From the NCBI GenBank assembly GCA_021014945.1, contig MU266359.1, positions 62,001-126,000 on the forward strand: a stretch of DNA of 64,000 nucleotides, read 5' to 3'. The notes beneath the pieces are model-generated. The model saw nothing but the letters and a program-made list of their open reading frames with translations. It was not told the DNA's origin and did not search any database. Of the stretch, positions 1 to 11,576 are shown piece by piece (the first letter of the stretch is position 1; every line of letters starts with the position of its first letter). Source of the DNA: Leucogyrophana mollusca. Taxonomy: Eukaryota > Basidiomycota > Agaricomycetes > Boletales. The position numbers and the translations under genes are program-made.

Positions 1-2489
1 ATGCTAAAAGAGCTCATCCCATACCGATTGTCCGGGACATTGCTCTCAACGATGATACCCTCCTTCTCGAGCTGAGCGTGGGTGAATCGATAGGGGCCGA
101 GAACAGCCGACTTCGAGGGCTTCCTCTCTTTGCCACCCACCGTCACCACACCAACGCCAGTGGTACTCCCTTTGTCCTTCGACGCGGTCATACGAACATT
201 CTGCAAGTAGGCTTTGTACTGCTCGAGCTGGGAGCGTAGATACGAGTTGTGATCGCATATCGTCTTGTAGACTGCCTCGAGGGATTTGGTCTCCAGCAAA
301 ACCTTCTCCCTCAAGTTACCCAAGTGAACCAGCTCGGCGGCGACCTCCTCCTGCATGAGCTTGTAGCCGTCCGCATGCTCGATGATTTTCTGCTCCTCCA
401 GCTCTCGAAGCATCTCCTTGACCTTGATACCCTTGCGCACAAGTGTCGCGTCCTTCGTTGTCGCCGCTCTCTCCGCGAGAGCGGCCAGGTTATACGGCCG
501 CCTGTCAGCAGCATGCGGGATAGAACGAATCAGCTGCACCAGGATTGATTTAGTTTCCATGTACAACATGTCGCTTTGAGAAACGGAGTCCATGAGCGCG
601 CTCTGGATGTCTTGCACGGGTGTTTCCCAGCGGCTATAGAGGTTAAGCTCTATAGTTCGATTTTCTTTACGAGGCACTTGTGCGGGTGCGGGACCGAGCT
701 CGTCGGTGAGGATGCGAAGGTGTTGTTTGTCGTTCGGTGACTAGAACAGAAAATCAGCGGGAGGTGTATAGTGGTAGTGACGACGTACCAGGGTTTCAAC
801 GTGCTGTAGAATCAAGGAATGCGTGTTGTACAGCTCATTCATAGTGATGTGTATCATAAGGTCCTTCTTGGACAAAGCCATATATTGATCCATCTGAAGC
901 ACTGGCATGAATTTCTGTTCAGGAGCTCAGTAGTCGGAGAGGCGTACCTCGAGAGTATCGTAGAAATCTCCAACTTCGCAAAGGTTGTTTAGGAATTGAT
1001 TGATGCGCGCTTTATTATTCTCTACAAAGGGGTTCAGCGTCATCATGTAAGCCTCCTTGGCGTAGGAAGGCTTGTTCGCAAGGTTTTGGAGCATTTTCGC
1101 TATCTGTTGTAAGTTAGTTATACAGGCCACAGCGAACGATGAAGTCATCGCACTAGAGTTAATGTCCGCCGAGGATGTTTGGCGGGAACACCTTCAACAA
1201 GCATGTATGCCTGTGGTGTAACGATAGCGGGGTTGATGAATCGAAGGAAAAAGAACCCGCCGATCAAAGAACAGATGGCGTAATCGGTGGCTTCGGGGTA
1301 CTTTCGCTATATGAAAGGTGAGCCGAAATTCAAAAAGGAAAGCACGGACAACCACACGCACCCGAGTGAGACTTCGAATCTGTTTACATATCCAGCGAAT
1401 GCCGTACGGAACACTCTCCATACTCTCAATAATTGTCACAAGGAAACTGTTTGCAATTTCCATCAACATGGTGAGTCGCGGTGCGATGATAGCCTGAACA
1501 TCTGCGTTATCTGAGGCAACTTCCGGTGGGACACCCCGAGGTAGGTTGGGAGGTAATGTGCCGGTCTCTTCTTCTATTTGATTGATCATTTGCTCGTACA
1601 CCTGTAAGAACCCCTGTCAGATGCCACGAGGTCGCCTATTTGAGAGATATCTTCACCTTGACAGGATTGATCTCTAGATTCAGGTCTTTGTGCTCTATGA
1701 GGCTGTTGATTCGTTCTGCAAGTACGCCTTTGAGGTAGCTCTGGCCCGGACCTCGTCGCGTGTAGGTGGTCATCATACGAGAGACAGGTGTATTGGCACG
1801 AAGCAGGGACCCGAATTCGGTGGCAGTTTCAAACTGAGCGGAGAGCACGGATTGGAACATTGTTAGTAGCAAATGCTCTTCCCTGCTTTCATATTGGTTT
1901 CCGTAAAGCGTGAACATGACTGTCTGGAGGAGGGTATCAATTTCGGATAGGCTGACGAGGCGACAAAGCGCGGCGATGTGGCGAGGCTCCGATTGAAGAA
2001 GGAAGAATAGATTGGAATATTGTTGTAGCTTTCGGTCGTCTGGGTAGTGGCCTTCCGTCGGGTCAACTTCCTCTAGTGTTCGTTCCACCTCGCGTTGCTG
2101 TTGAGCGGATGTGAGCTAGAAATCGATGAAATACCTTAAGTACTACACAGACCTCATCTGCAGCCATGCGATTTTGGATGAGAAGAGCTATGCGAGAGTC
2201 CAGATAGCGGACATCTCGTTCCAAGACAAAATTTTTCTTGGACTGAGCAGAGATCTTGCCCTTGAGGTCCCTCAGACGTTTCTGAGCTAATAACGAATGA
2301 CAACTGTTAGGAACAGCAATACGGGTTAATTTACCGGAGCGCACCTCGTGCCAGATCGTCCTCGACCTCTACGTCCTGTTCAGCAGCCATACTAAAGAGT
2401 GCGGTAACGCTGTAACGGTTGGTGTTTCTGTTCGTGAGCCGCCTCCCGGACAAGCCACCGGGAGAGCTCGGTTGATCAGCAAAAGACAT
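1..2489 (-). CDS. gap1: Ras GTPase-activating protein, IQGAP-related (gap1/sar1-like), 3' end off window
   Basis: Accelerates GTP hydrolysis on Ras, switching off Ras signalling at the membrane. Read on the minus strand from an ATG at 2487-2489 ([12 protein letters not shown]...) through many short introns. The N-terminal part is a coiled region ([20 protein letters not shown], about 2170-2300). It is followed by the RasGAP domain: an arginine-finger-type segment [12 protein letters not shown] near 1760-1810 and the signature [12 protein letters not shown] near 1215-1250. The C-terminal RasGAP_C segment ([15 protein letters not shown]..., about 30-110) is typical of IQGAP and fission-yeast Gap1 relatives. 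I see no IQ motifs or CH domain, so Gap1 fits better than a full IQGAP. The frame is still open at base 1, so the last part of the protein lies outside. The family call is strong; exact introns were placed by eye. Confidence 0.9.
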
Positions 2490-3784
2490 GATGGTTGAGG
2501 TAGAGTGAAGCGCGGGGAGGCGTGAGTTGAGATATCAAAATGCAGTGGAGGCGTCACAGCCTGTACTGGTGGAAGTGATGGGTGTCGGAGATATCCAAAG
2601 CGGCACCGGTGCAGCCTGGCAACAGGGAATAAGGCTCGAGGAATATAGAATTTCGCGGGTATCAAGAGAGAAAAAGAAAACAAGTCGATTGAGGGAGACA
2701 AGACCGTTTGGGTGGAAAGGACTGGGAGACAACGAACTTACAATTGTGGCTGGGCGCTTGCCGTATCTATTCCTCGAATGTGGCGCGAGATCTCTCACCT
2801 TGACGGTTGCTTTATTTACAGGATCATAATATTATACCAACTGGCATTGGAGCACCCTACTACAGTGCCGAGGAGTCGTCAGCTGCAGCCAGGCCTATGG
2901 TTTTAATCCGACAGCTCCAGGTCGCATGCCCGAGACCTCAGATCCACTGGTTACTGAGTAACTGATCGCCCAGGGACCGTTATCGTCGCTTGTGCAATGA
3001 TCATTCGTACCGTCGCGTCAATTACTTATTATTGCGGCCATTTAATTCGTTGGCCTACTACATCTGATTTGACGGGCCGTTTTGAATTCACCTCGAGCAT
3101 TTGAAGTGGCCCAGCAACGGTAACGGTTGCCTGGCTGACATGGCCTTGGGCCTTTGCAGTGACTTGAGTCCGTGGCCATGGAAAGTTTTTGTAACAGCCA
3201 TGCATTGAACTGACATCCTGCGACTGTGTCTTCATCAGACTCAAGTAGACCTTTAGCCGACGACGCCGACACCAAGGTCCAATCCGAGCACCCGTTAAAC
3301 AATGGCGGCCAACTTCGCTGATGCCGCGTTCGTGCCCACCGTTTCTGTTTTAGCCTTAATACACATGTCCCCCGCTACATAGAGCCCCCAAATGTGACAA
3401 CTGCGGAATGTCCCTTTAAGTAGTCCACACTTCGAAATACCTCGACGTCTCGATATAATAGTAAGTACCGTAGCCTGCTTCGCAAAAGCTGGTGCACTGA
3501 ACATTAAATGTATGGCAGCCAGCGGAACAGCCATCTATTAATGATGCCAAGGCCAAGTTTCGCTGATCGTCGTCGGCGCATGGAAGCCGACCGCATCCTC
3601 GATTCGTCCGAAGCGCTTCAGCTGCATCGTTTCATACTTGGAAAGATGGCTGGGTTGGTCTGTCTCTCAATTAATCCGTCGTAAAACAGTATCGGGGGGC
3701 TCCAGAACGAAGATAGATGTTCAGTAATCTACTATGTATGGTACGCGAGTACTAAACACAGATGCGCTGAGATATCTAGTATAG
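2490..3784. other. Intergenic, promoter side of gap1
   Basis: About 1.3 kb between the gap1 start and the first small minus-strand gene. Open frames here (for example 2527-2829 plus, 2535-2798 minus) overlap each other, lack family motifs and sit over the gap1 5' region. No gene is supported. Confidence 0.5.
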
Positions 3785-4204
3785 CTAGTCCTGAGGGTGA
3801 GGGCGTCGTATATCTTCGCGACTGACAAGGTGCCTCCTCTCTTCGCCATCGGATGTTCTGTACAACACCTCATAGCACTGTCCGGTCACCTGTAGGGGGT
3901 TGCATCAGCGAGTGGAGGCGCAACCAAAACACCAGTATACCTTGAACAGCTTCCACGTCCCTTCTACAATCGCTACCAGGACTGCAGCTACCCATACGTT
4001 TGTACGGACGCGTACTTCGACCGTCTGATTCTGAAACAAAGGGGTGAGGAGGATATGACGGAAGCAGGACGTGCTCCTGACCATAAACTGCGTAAATTAG
4101 ATATGTCAGTTCGTGATCGACGCTGTGTAGTGTACACGCACGAATTCGCCCGGACCGTCTTCCTGTGGTTGACGGTCTTGGGGGGCACCTGAGCTACTGG
4201 GCAT
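3785..4204 (-). CDS. Tiny three-exon protein, Tudor/SH3-barrel-like, copy 1
   Basis: Not a family I can name. Predicted exons: 4204-4142 (21 codons, MPSSSGAPQDRQPQEDGPGE...), 4030-3941 (30 codons) and a third ending at TAG 3785-3787. Both introns are phase 0, with donors gtgcgt and gtatac and acceptors tttcag and ctacag; the product is about 85 residues. The middle exon reads EVRVRTNVWVAAVLVAI and the third carries CYEVLYRTSDGEERRHLVS, ending in a charged DIRRPHPQD tail. Alternating small and hydrophobic residues, a Trp and a YEV-Y strand suggest a small beta barrel such as Tudor or Agenet, but that is inference. A paralogue with the same exon plan lies at 6212-6545. An alternative acceptor at about 4091 would lengthen exon 2 in frame. 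Confidence 0.55.
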
Positions 4205-6211
4205 GTTGCAAAGAAAATCGTGTATGAATGAGAATGGTCGAAGAACTGGACAGTAGAGACCTGGGAGGTCCAAAGTCCCCTGCAATGTACTTATAGCTCA
4301 GACACGCCCGGAGCGCATATCAGGAACTTAACGTGCGTGTTCCGACGAAAACTAAACACAGAGTGATCATCTGCGCCCGATATGTAGGGTATGGTCGTGC
4401 GGTGGAGAAAACCATTCGAATACGTCGCCGGTTCCACACGTCTTTGGCGCATGCATCACGAGAAAGTAGGCTGTGGTTCTTGGGGGTGCCCTGAGACAAC
4501 GAACAGAGGACCGTCGCCGCACCAGTAAGGTAAGAAAATCAGGGCGTTTGAGACACTTTGCTCGGTTTGGAAGAGCAGGCTGTGACGGCTTGCGTAAATT
4601 TGATGCTGCCCCCCAGAGCTCATCAGAGGTCCATCAGAAGGTAGGTGAATAGAAGCTGTCAGCTCCCAGATAGTCTGATCAGGCTCGGACCAGGGAGAAG
4701 GGCACCAGGCGAGGGTGCACGACGAGAAGCAGCAAAGCGCTCCGCGTCATTAGGAGATGAAATCATCACGAATAACATACCAAAATGTAGTAAAACCCTG
4801 TGGAACCGCAGAGCGTTCATGTCGTGAGGTCTGAGAGCGCTAGAGTTGCGTCCGCAAACGGCGCGGAATTAGGTTGGTTGCATATTATTACCGGGAAACT
4901 GTGCAAGACGCGACCGATATTGATTTGGACGTGCACCGATTAAAACTCTACTGTGAGCGTCGACGTCGGTCGCGTCGGAGTTTAACAATGCTCAACGTGT
5001 CATCGCGGCCGTGGCTGTCCGACGAATGATCAATCCCACGAGTCTGGAGTTTTACAGTTACAACTTCAGCTTCAGAGCCTCAGACCTCAGGCCTCTGGTT
5101 CTCTACTCGTGATAACTACGACTCCTCTAGATGCTCAATTTTACGCAACGCCCGGGACGGATCAATCACTGATAGCGCACTCTATGTTTCTATCTCTTCT
5201 ATGTCTTAGTCAATATCAATATCAATATCAATGTGTCGCCTGAGGCCTTGCCTCATCTCCGTCTTTTGTACGCCTGCTTCTTCCTTTTTGTGTGCTATCC
5301 GTCCCTCAACTTCGTGTGTCCTCACCCAAATTATCACTCGGGCGGCAAAATTAATAACTGATTTGCCTCGCATGGTGTGCGAGGCCGCATGAATACCGCC
5401 GACCATGGTGAGAAGCCATAAGTTATCACCTCAGCGGCGTTGCACGCCCTCTATCTGCCTGTAAGGCTTAAGGACGTAAAGCCGACGTCAGCCGGTATCC
5501 TACGGTGAGGTGGTTCCACTTGAGTGGGGGGTCTTTTAGAGGCAAGGTTAAGTTCAACCAGCGCTCCGAGGACTGCATTATCTATGTTGTCCCATGCTGG
5601 TACGGCATATATCATGCTGTGCGAAACGTGTTCATGAGGATCATGACGGTATCAATGTCTAAGGTACGAACCCCACGAACCTAAAGGGACAACTGGGGGT
5701 GGTCCTGGTCTCGGGGTCGGAAACTATGGGCAATACACCGTCCCCCTGGGTCTTCTTGTAAAGGAAGATAGATGCGACGACTACGTCGAATCGCTTGCCT
5801 CAGGTTTCATGGTGGTGAATAATTTGGCATGGTGCTGACGAGCACAAGATCTTTACTCTGACCGGAAATCCATTACCCCTCGCATGCAATTACCACCCCC
5901 CACCACCTCACGATCAGCGCCGTTAGGCGGGACTATCGAAATTTCCGGCTTTCCTTCATTCTCATGGACCGCTGCGTCAGTCTGAGAGCTTCATCAAATA
6001 CTTTCCTCAAAACTCATTGAGATAAGTTGGAGGTGTATCACCGGCAGGCGGCAGCAGATTCTGTTGCATTACAGTTTATAAAAACGAACGGTTGAACAAG
6101 TTACGGTGACAGTCTACGTAGGCGGTATATATGGGATGAGGCGAACAGTGCGAACTATCAGCTTCTCCGAATTCTTGTGCGGTACCGCATGTAGAAGTGT
6201 GGTTTCTGTCA
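4205..6211. other. Intergenic, no supported gene
   Basis: Two kilobases between the two small paralogues. The longest open frames are 60-66 codons with no motif. It contains a short hexamer repeat at 5210-5232 and nothing else recognisable. Confidence 0.5.
5210..5232. repeat. Hexamer microsatellite (TCAATA)n
   Basis: Just under four tandem copies of tcaata. A simple-sequence repeat without neighbouring gene structure. Confidence 0.8.
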
Positions 6212-6545
6212 CTAGGCTTGCGACCTGTACTCCACCTCATATTCAAGCCCAGAAAGCTGTTGAGGAGGATCAGTGAGAGCGGGCGGGTCTTATAATGACC
6301 AGACTCAAACCGTTCTAAGGGCTTGCAGGATAGCGAGGAGAAACCCCGCCACCCAAATATTGGTGCGAACGCGAAACGAGACGTACTCTCCCTGCGCAAA
6401 TAGAATCAGACCTGGATAGAAGAATAACGGGATGAGGCCTACGTTGACCTGGGAAACTAGAGTCAGCCGGCTGGAAGTCACAAACGAAGGAGAGAGGAGA
6501 GCTCACAAAGGGGTCTTGCGAAACTTGGACTTCTTGATGAGGCAT
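6212..6545 (-). pseudogene. Tiny three-exon protein, copy 2, probably truncated
   Basis: Paralogue of the gene at 3785-4204. Exon 1 is 6545-6507 (MPHQEVQVSQDPF); exon 2 is 6391-6311, containing SFRVRTNIWVAGFLLAI, which aligns with EVRVRTNVWVAAVLVAI of copy 1. Exon 3 gives LSGLEYEVEYRSQA and stops at TAG 6212-6214. Intron 1 is 115 nt (111 nt in copy 1), and both introns are phase 0 at the same places. After YRSQA there are two adjacent stops (TAG TGA). The same frame then continues with a basic, Arg-rich stretch that resembles the tail of copy 1, which suggests nonsense decay rather than a designed end. It could still be a working short isoform. Assignment rests on the parallel gene structure seen by eye. 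Confidence 0.45.
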
Positions 6546-8211
6546 GGCAAGGAAGAGAATACAAATTGAGCCGATATTTGAGACCACCTACGTGTTCTTG
6601 GTGTCCAGGGTTAAGGTCGCCCCATGATGTTGGCGTTATGGGTGAGCACGGATCGTGGCACTCGGTGCTCCGGAGTTCACACTTTTGACGCACCAAGGAA
6701 GGCTATCAGAATTCCAAGAATCTTCTGAGATCAAGTTGACACATTCAATTGAGTGGTCCGCCGTTGAAGGTGAACATTTGCCACAAAAGACATCGCCTTG
6801 AGAATGAAATATCCACGAGCTTTGGAAAGCCAAATCACACTCCGCATCTCGAGGAAATGAAAACGTGGATACGTACTGGTAGGTGACAATGTGACGCGCG
6901 GATATCCCTGACCGCGGGCCGCGCCGCGGCTACACGATACAATTGTGATCCAGAGAGCGTAGATTCGTTCGGAAAGGTGGCGGTGGGCTGAACTTGGAGC
7001 TTGAAGCTTGGGAGATAGGGCTGAACACGGCCAGATTCTATGAGGGCTGACGTTCGATATTCGACGCTCGTCGCGTGCATCTGGCTTTCTGACATGAGCC
7101 CAACCTTCTCGAACTTTTGGGCAGCAGTAAAAGTGGGACCACTCGCCAAAACGGCAAGGCAACTGAAGATCAGCGGTTCTGGTCGGAACTGGAAGTGTCG
7201 TAATGCCATCAGGTCCGCAGCGTACAAGTAAATGTGGCACGTTGATTTAACGTTGGTTGACCGCGATGTCGTCTTGTTTGCTTCTCAGCTGGAGAAACGT
7301 GGCTTCGGGATAGTGATGGGGCCGACCGGTGGTCAGCGTGTTTCGCCCCAATAGTCAAAACGTCAAAGTTAAGTTTCGCGGATGCTGCGGGTTTGTAGAT
7401 TCCCACATGTACAAGGAGGTATGCCACGGCTGTGCAACTATTTCTAATCTGATTGTTTTCTCCCAGCGACAATCGGGTGACCCAATGCATGCGAGAGATC
7501 ACAAGGCGATAACACCATGACCAGACAGCAAATGAAGAGTTTGTGTACGTTACGACGTGAGTGTGTCAATCTTTGGTCAATAGTCACTAAATCTTGGCTA
7601 CTGGACGCTTCATGACTGAGAATTAACGGCATTTCGCTACTCAAGAGGCAATTACGATGGGATTTATCAATATGAAAGGGCAGAAAAGGGTGTGGTCGAG
7701 ATGAGGAGAGTCGAGTCACACAAGCATCACCATGCATCCCAAGAGTCACGAAGTTTGGTGTCTTTTCCGATTTCCTAAAGCTGTGTTAGCCCACTGCAAC
7801 GGAGACGTGAGGATTGAGAAACTTGAAGACATCTTCTGGGTACTACTTGTGATTCTCGTTGTTAGGTACATGCGACATTTTCGCGAAGTGAATTATGGAC
7901 GGAGCATCACGGTTTTCAACTTTATGTACCAGTGTCATGGTTCACTTGGACTAAACCTTTTTGATCGTTTCTCGATCAGTGCTCAGTGCCAGTTCTGGAC
8001 CACTTTGTACATTTTCCTCTCAATCTTTATGCAGGGCGTGGGCCTTGTATAGCCAACCACCTGCCCAAGTGCATTGCCGGCCTGATCAATAGCGGATCAT
8101 CCCAGTCCTGAAGCTGGAAGGGGCGATTGCACTCCCCGAAACCACCACGGAATAAATCTAGAACTGCTTTCGGCTGCCTTTGAGCGTGTCTTGCTCGTGT
8201 CTTACTGCGCA
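6546..8211. other. Intergenic with one weak open frame
   Basis: A 124-codon minus-strand frame starts at 7209 and ends at 6835. It has a hydrophobic stretch near its start (LIFSCLAVLASGPTFTAAQ) that could be a signal segment, but its composition is odd and I see no motif or partner exon. Plus-strand 7732-8052 is open but also unsupported. RIM20 promoter elements should lie at the right end. Confidence 0.35.
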
Positions 8212-11200
8212 ATGCCTAACCAATTAGCGGTTCCATTCAAAAAAACCTATGCTGCCTCCGTTCGGCAGGCTGCTCGGGATTACATCCTCGCCCACACAGA
8301 GGATCATCCAGATGCATTCAAATGGGACATCGACCTGTGGGAATCACTGCGAACGAGTGGTACAGGTGGCATCGTCCATGTCGAGCAGATAAACGCCGCA
8401 ATCAGGTACGTTTCGCATTACATTATTCCCAAACAAGTTCGGCGATCTGAACAAGAATCAGCTACCACGCCCAGCTTGTATTCATCCTCACCAAGCTTCC
8501 CTCTGACGTGGGCCTGCAAATGAACTTGAATACTTTCCGTTGATTCTTACGAGCTATAATCCGCAGATAGGTTTAGAGATCGCGTATGCAAGAGTGTTCG
8601 CTCCAAGTCCGCCGTCGCTGCCGATCACCCTACGTAGCCTTGCCTTTGAGCGAGCCGCTGTTCTATTCAACCTCGGAGCGCTTTACTCGCAACTCGCTTC
8701 ATTGGAAGACAGGTCTAGTCAGGACGGCCTGAAGCGCGCTAGCGCTCATTATCAGGCGAGTCAACCCCAATAACTCCATATCGAGCATGAGTGACCGCTG
8801 GTTTTATCAGAATTCCGCCGGAGCTTTAGCATTCCTAATTTCGTCAGGCCTGCCGAAACTTACTCTTCCTCCAGACTGTGAAGACAAGCCACTAGACCTG
8901 ACGGAAACCTGTGTCAAGAGCCTGGAATGGCTTATGCTTGCCCAAGCACAGGAATGTGTCTGGCAACGTGCAGTCATCGGTGAGTTCTGATGGTTCGACA
9001 CCACTCGTCACCCTCAAATTTTTGTCAGATCATTACAAGAATGGTCTGATCGCGAGACTTGCAACGCAGGTTTCCTCCCTCTATGGCTCGTCCCTCAACC
9101 AGGTGAGGTCAGCGCCGTCGGAAATTAGAAACATATTCCCTTCAGTGCGTTCTGCTGAAGTTACCACACGCTGCGCAGCGCTAAATCCGAACAGGAGTGG
9201 CTTTCCCATATAGAGACCAAACAGTATCATTTTGAGGCCGCCGCGCAATATAGGAAGAGTATTGATGACCTGGAAGCCAATCGGTAAGTCACATCGGTTA
9301 GGTATAGCTACAACAGCCGCACCGACCAGGTAGGACGTTAGATACGGTGACGAGATAAGACGGTTGTCTCTCGCTGAAGTCGAGGCCAAAAAAGGATATG
9401 CCATCGCAAGGCGGGGAGCCGTTGCGCCTGCAGTGCTACAGGATATCAAGGTTAGATTTGATTCGACCGCTGGGCGCATCTGTCCTCATCTCCGGAACAG
9501 TCACTACTGGATGTTGTCCAGAAGAACCTCGCTCGGGCCGAGCGGGATAACGATCTGATCTACCACCAGGACGTACCCGCTTCATCCGCGCTCCCACCTA
9601 TCCAAGGCGTATCCATGGTGTCGAGCATCGTCCATCCAGGACTGCAGGACCCTAAAAGTGTAACAGGTAATGGTGGTATTATTTTCGGGGAGATGCTGGG
9701 GTGGGGGGCCCGGGAGGCGATCAGTAAGTGCACGAACACGGCATTTATTGGATGGCCGCGTCATCCGGTTCGGCAGATATTTATAACGACAACAAGCGAA
9801 ATTTGATCAAAGAACAACTTTCGGACGCCGCTGAAGAGCTCAACGACGAAGCTGACCGGTTGGTGCCATCTTTTCCATTCCTCACCGCACCCTGATGTCT
9901 GGGATAGGACACTACGCTCATTAAACCTACCTTCCGCTCTGGAGGCACTGGAGAAGCCAGTTGGATTACCTCCGAGTCTCCTGAAAAAAGCCGAGGAAGT
10001 GCGATTAGAGCAAGGTCCAGAACGTATCGAAGCTTGTCTGGATGATGTCCAGCGACTGTCTCAACATGTCATGGCCGTCTTGGACGAGGTGATGCATTCT
10101 GCCATATCAACCTTTTTGTAAACTCATCGGGGCTTGACTTCGGTTTCAGGCGATGGATATATTGGACAGCGAAGCCTCAGAAGACGAAGCTACCCGCAAG
10201 GAAGTACCTATCAACCGACCTCCCTCACACGAGGCCAACAAGGAGCTTGTCGTGAAGCAGCAACGTTACCGTGATGTCTTGAATCAAGCTTCAGCCAGCG
10301 ACGAGGCCGTACGGCAGAAGTGGGAGGAGTGGGAGAACCATATCCTTGAGCTCACCTGGGACGAGGTACTGTGCACGCACGCGGTCCACGTCGAAAATTA
10401 CTGATTTACGGTAAGGATAAACTGGAGGCCCTAGTGCCATCTTCGACTGTATCTTCTACAGGGCGGTCAACTTCAGCTAATCGTCAGACGCAAACACACG
10501 CACGTACGCTCCGGGGTCTACTCGAGTCACTTGACGATGTTCGCCGTTCTCGCGACGAGCTGGTTGCACGTGCCCAAAGATACGCAGACGTCGATGACAT
10601 CCGCCCCAGGATCCTGAAAGCAGCATCTAACTTTGAGCGCTGGACTGAAGTGGATCCTGCAATGTTTGAGGATGTTTCCGACGAGGAACTTTCCAAATAT
10701 GACAAGTTCATTCAGGGACTCGCCGAGGGAAAGAAAAAACAGACAGAAGTGTTGGACGCAGTCAAGGTAGATCCTCCGACTCTCCTGCGCCTGATGACCG
10801 TCGTACTAACCGCCGGCTCAACAGGCAACAAATGAGGTTTTCCTACAGTCACGCAGAGCGGACGTATCTGTCAAAGATCGTGAAAATGCACTACAGTATC
10901 TGGATCTAGCCTATCACAAATACCGGGAGATCAGTCGGAATTTAGATGAAGGACTGAAGGTTGGATCTCTTCCTTCAGTACACCACGTTTCTGACATCCC
11001 TTCTAGTTCTACAACGAGTTGACCGGTATATTGACACAGTTCAAGGAAGCCTGCAAACTGTGGAGCCATGCTCGGAGCCAGGAAGCTCGGTACGACGATA
11101 AATCCAGGCTGTCCACTGGAATATTATAACTAAGTGTTCTCCGCAGGTCGCTCTCCCGGTCTTTATCAGCGATGTCTATCCAGGACGGCACTCCCCAGTC

Positions 11201-11375
11201 TCAAGGATCTGAAAGCAGGTCTTCGGGCCCTCCTACCTCTTCCCGAGAGTCGAAGCCACGAAAGGTTGTAGCTAATTTACCTTCCCTGACGTCGGCGGAG
11301 TGGGAGGTAGATGATCTACCACAAGGGCCTCCAGATCATAGGTTTGAAAGCCCCGCAAAGAAGAAGCATCGTTAG
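8212..11375 (+). CDS. RIM20: pH-response regulator palA/Rim20 (BRO1-domain protein)
   Basis: Scaffold of the fungal ambient-pH pathway. Its BRO1 domain binds ESCRT-III Snf7/Vps32 at endosomal membranes, and its V-shaped domain binds YPxL motifs flanking the Rim101/PacC cleavage site. Start ATG 8212 gives MPNQLAVPFKKTYAASV, like the palA N-terminus. BRO1 segments follow: SLAFERAAVLFNLGALYSQL (about 8635-8700), LEWLMLAQAQECVWQRAVI (about 8922-8980) and a KSIDDLEANRYGDEI region (about 9250-9350). Downstream, SLNLPSALEALEKPVGLPPS (about 9913-9980) and INRPPSHEA (about 10210-10230) match palA rather than the related Bro1. The protein ends in a Ser-rich tail closing with KKKHR at TAG 11373-11375. 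There are many short introns. It converges on the DUF6697-like gene 201 bp away. Confidence 0.93.
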
Positions 11376-11576
11376 TTGAAGGGGCTCGAACAATGCTCGT
11401 CAGTCTGATCTTGACACTTTGAGTCTGACGACCGGCCATGTTTACGACACACACAAATACACGCAATCGCCATAGACAATGTATTAATACGGAAGAGATG
11501 AGTACTTGAGTAAGCCCGTCCAGTTGCACCCATGCGACAACGTCCCTCAAACGGCCCCAGATCCTGCTTTCAATAT

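Noticed and set aside
5210..5232. Short tandem repeat considered as an array
   Set aside because: A plain hexamer microsatellite without spacers in a eukaryotic genome; not CRISPR.
6835..7209. 124-codon minus-strand frame with a hydrophobic start
   Set aside because: Kept only as a note: odd composition, no homologous pattern and no promoter-like signal seen.
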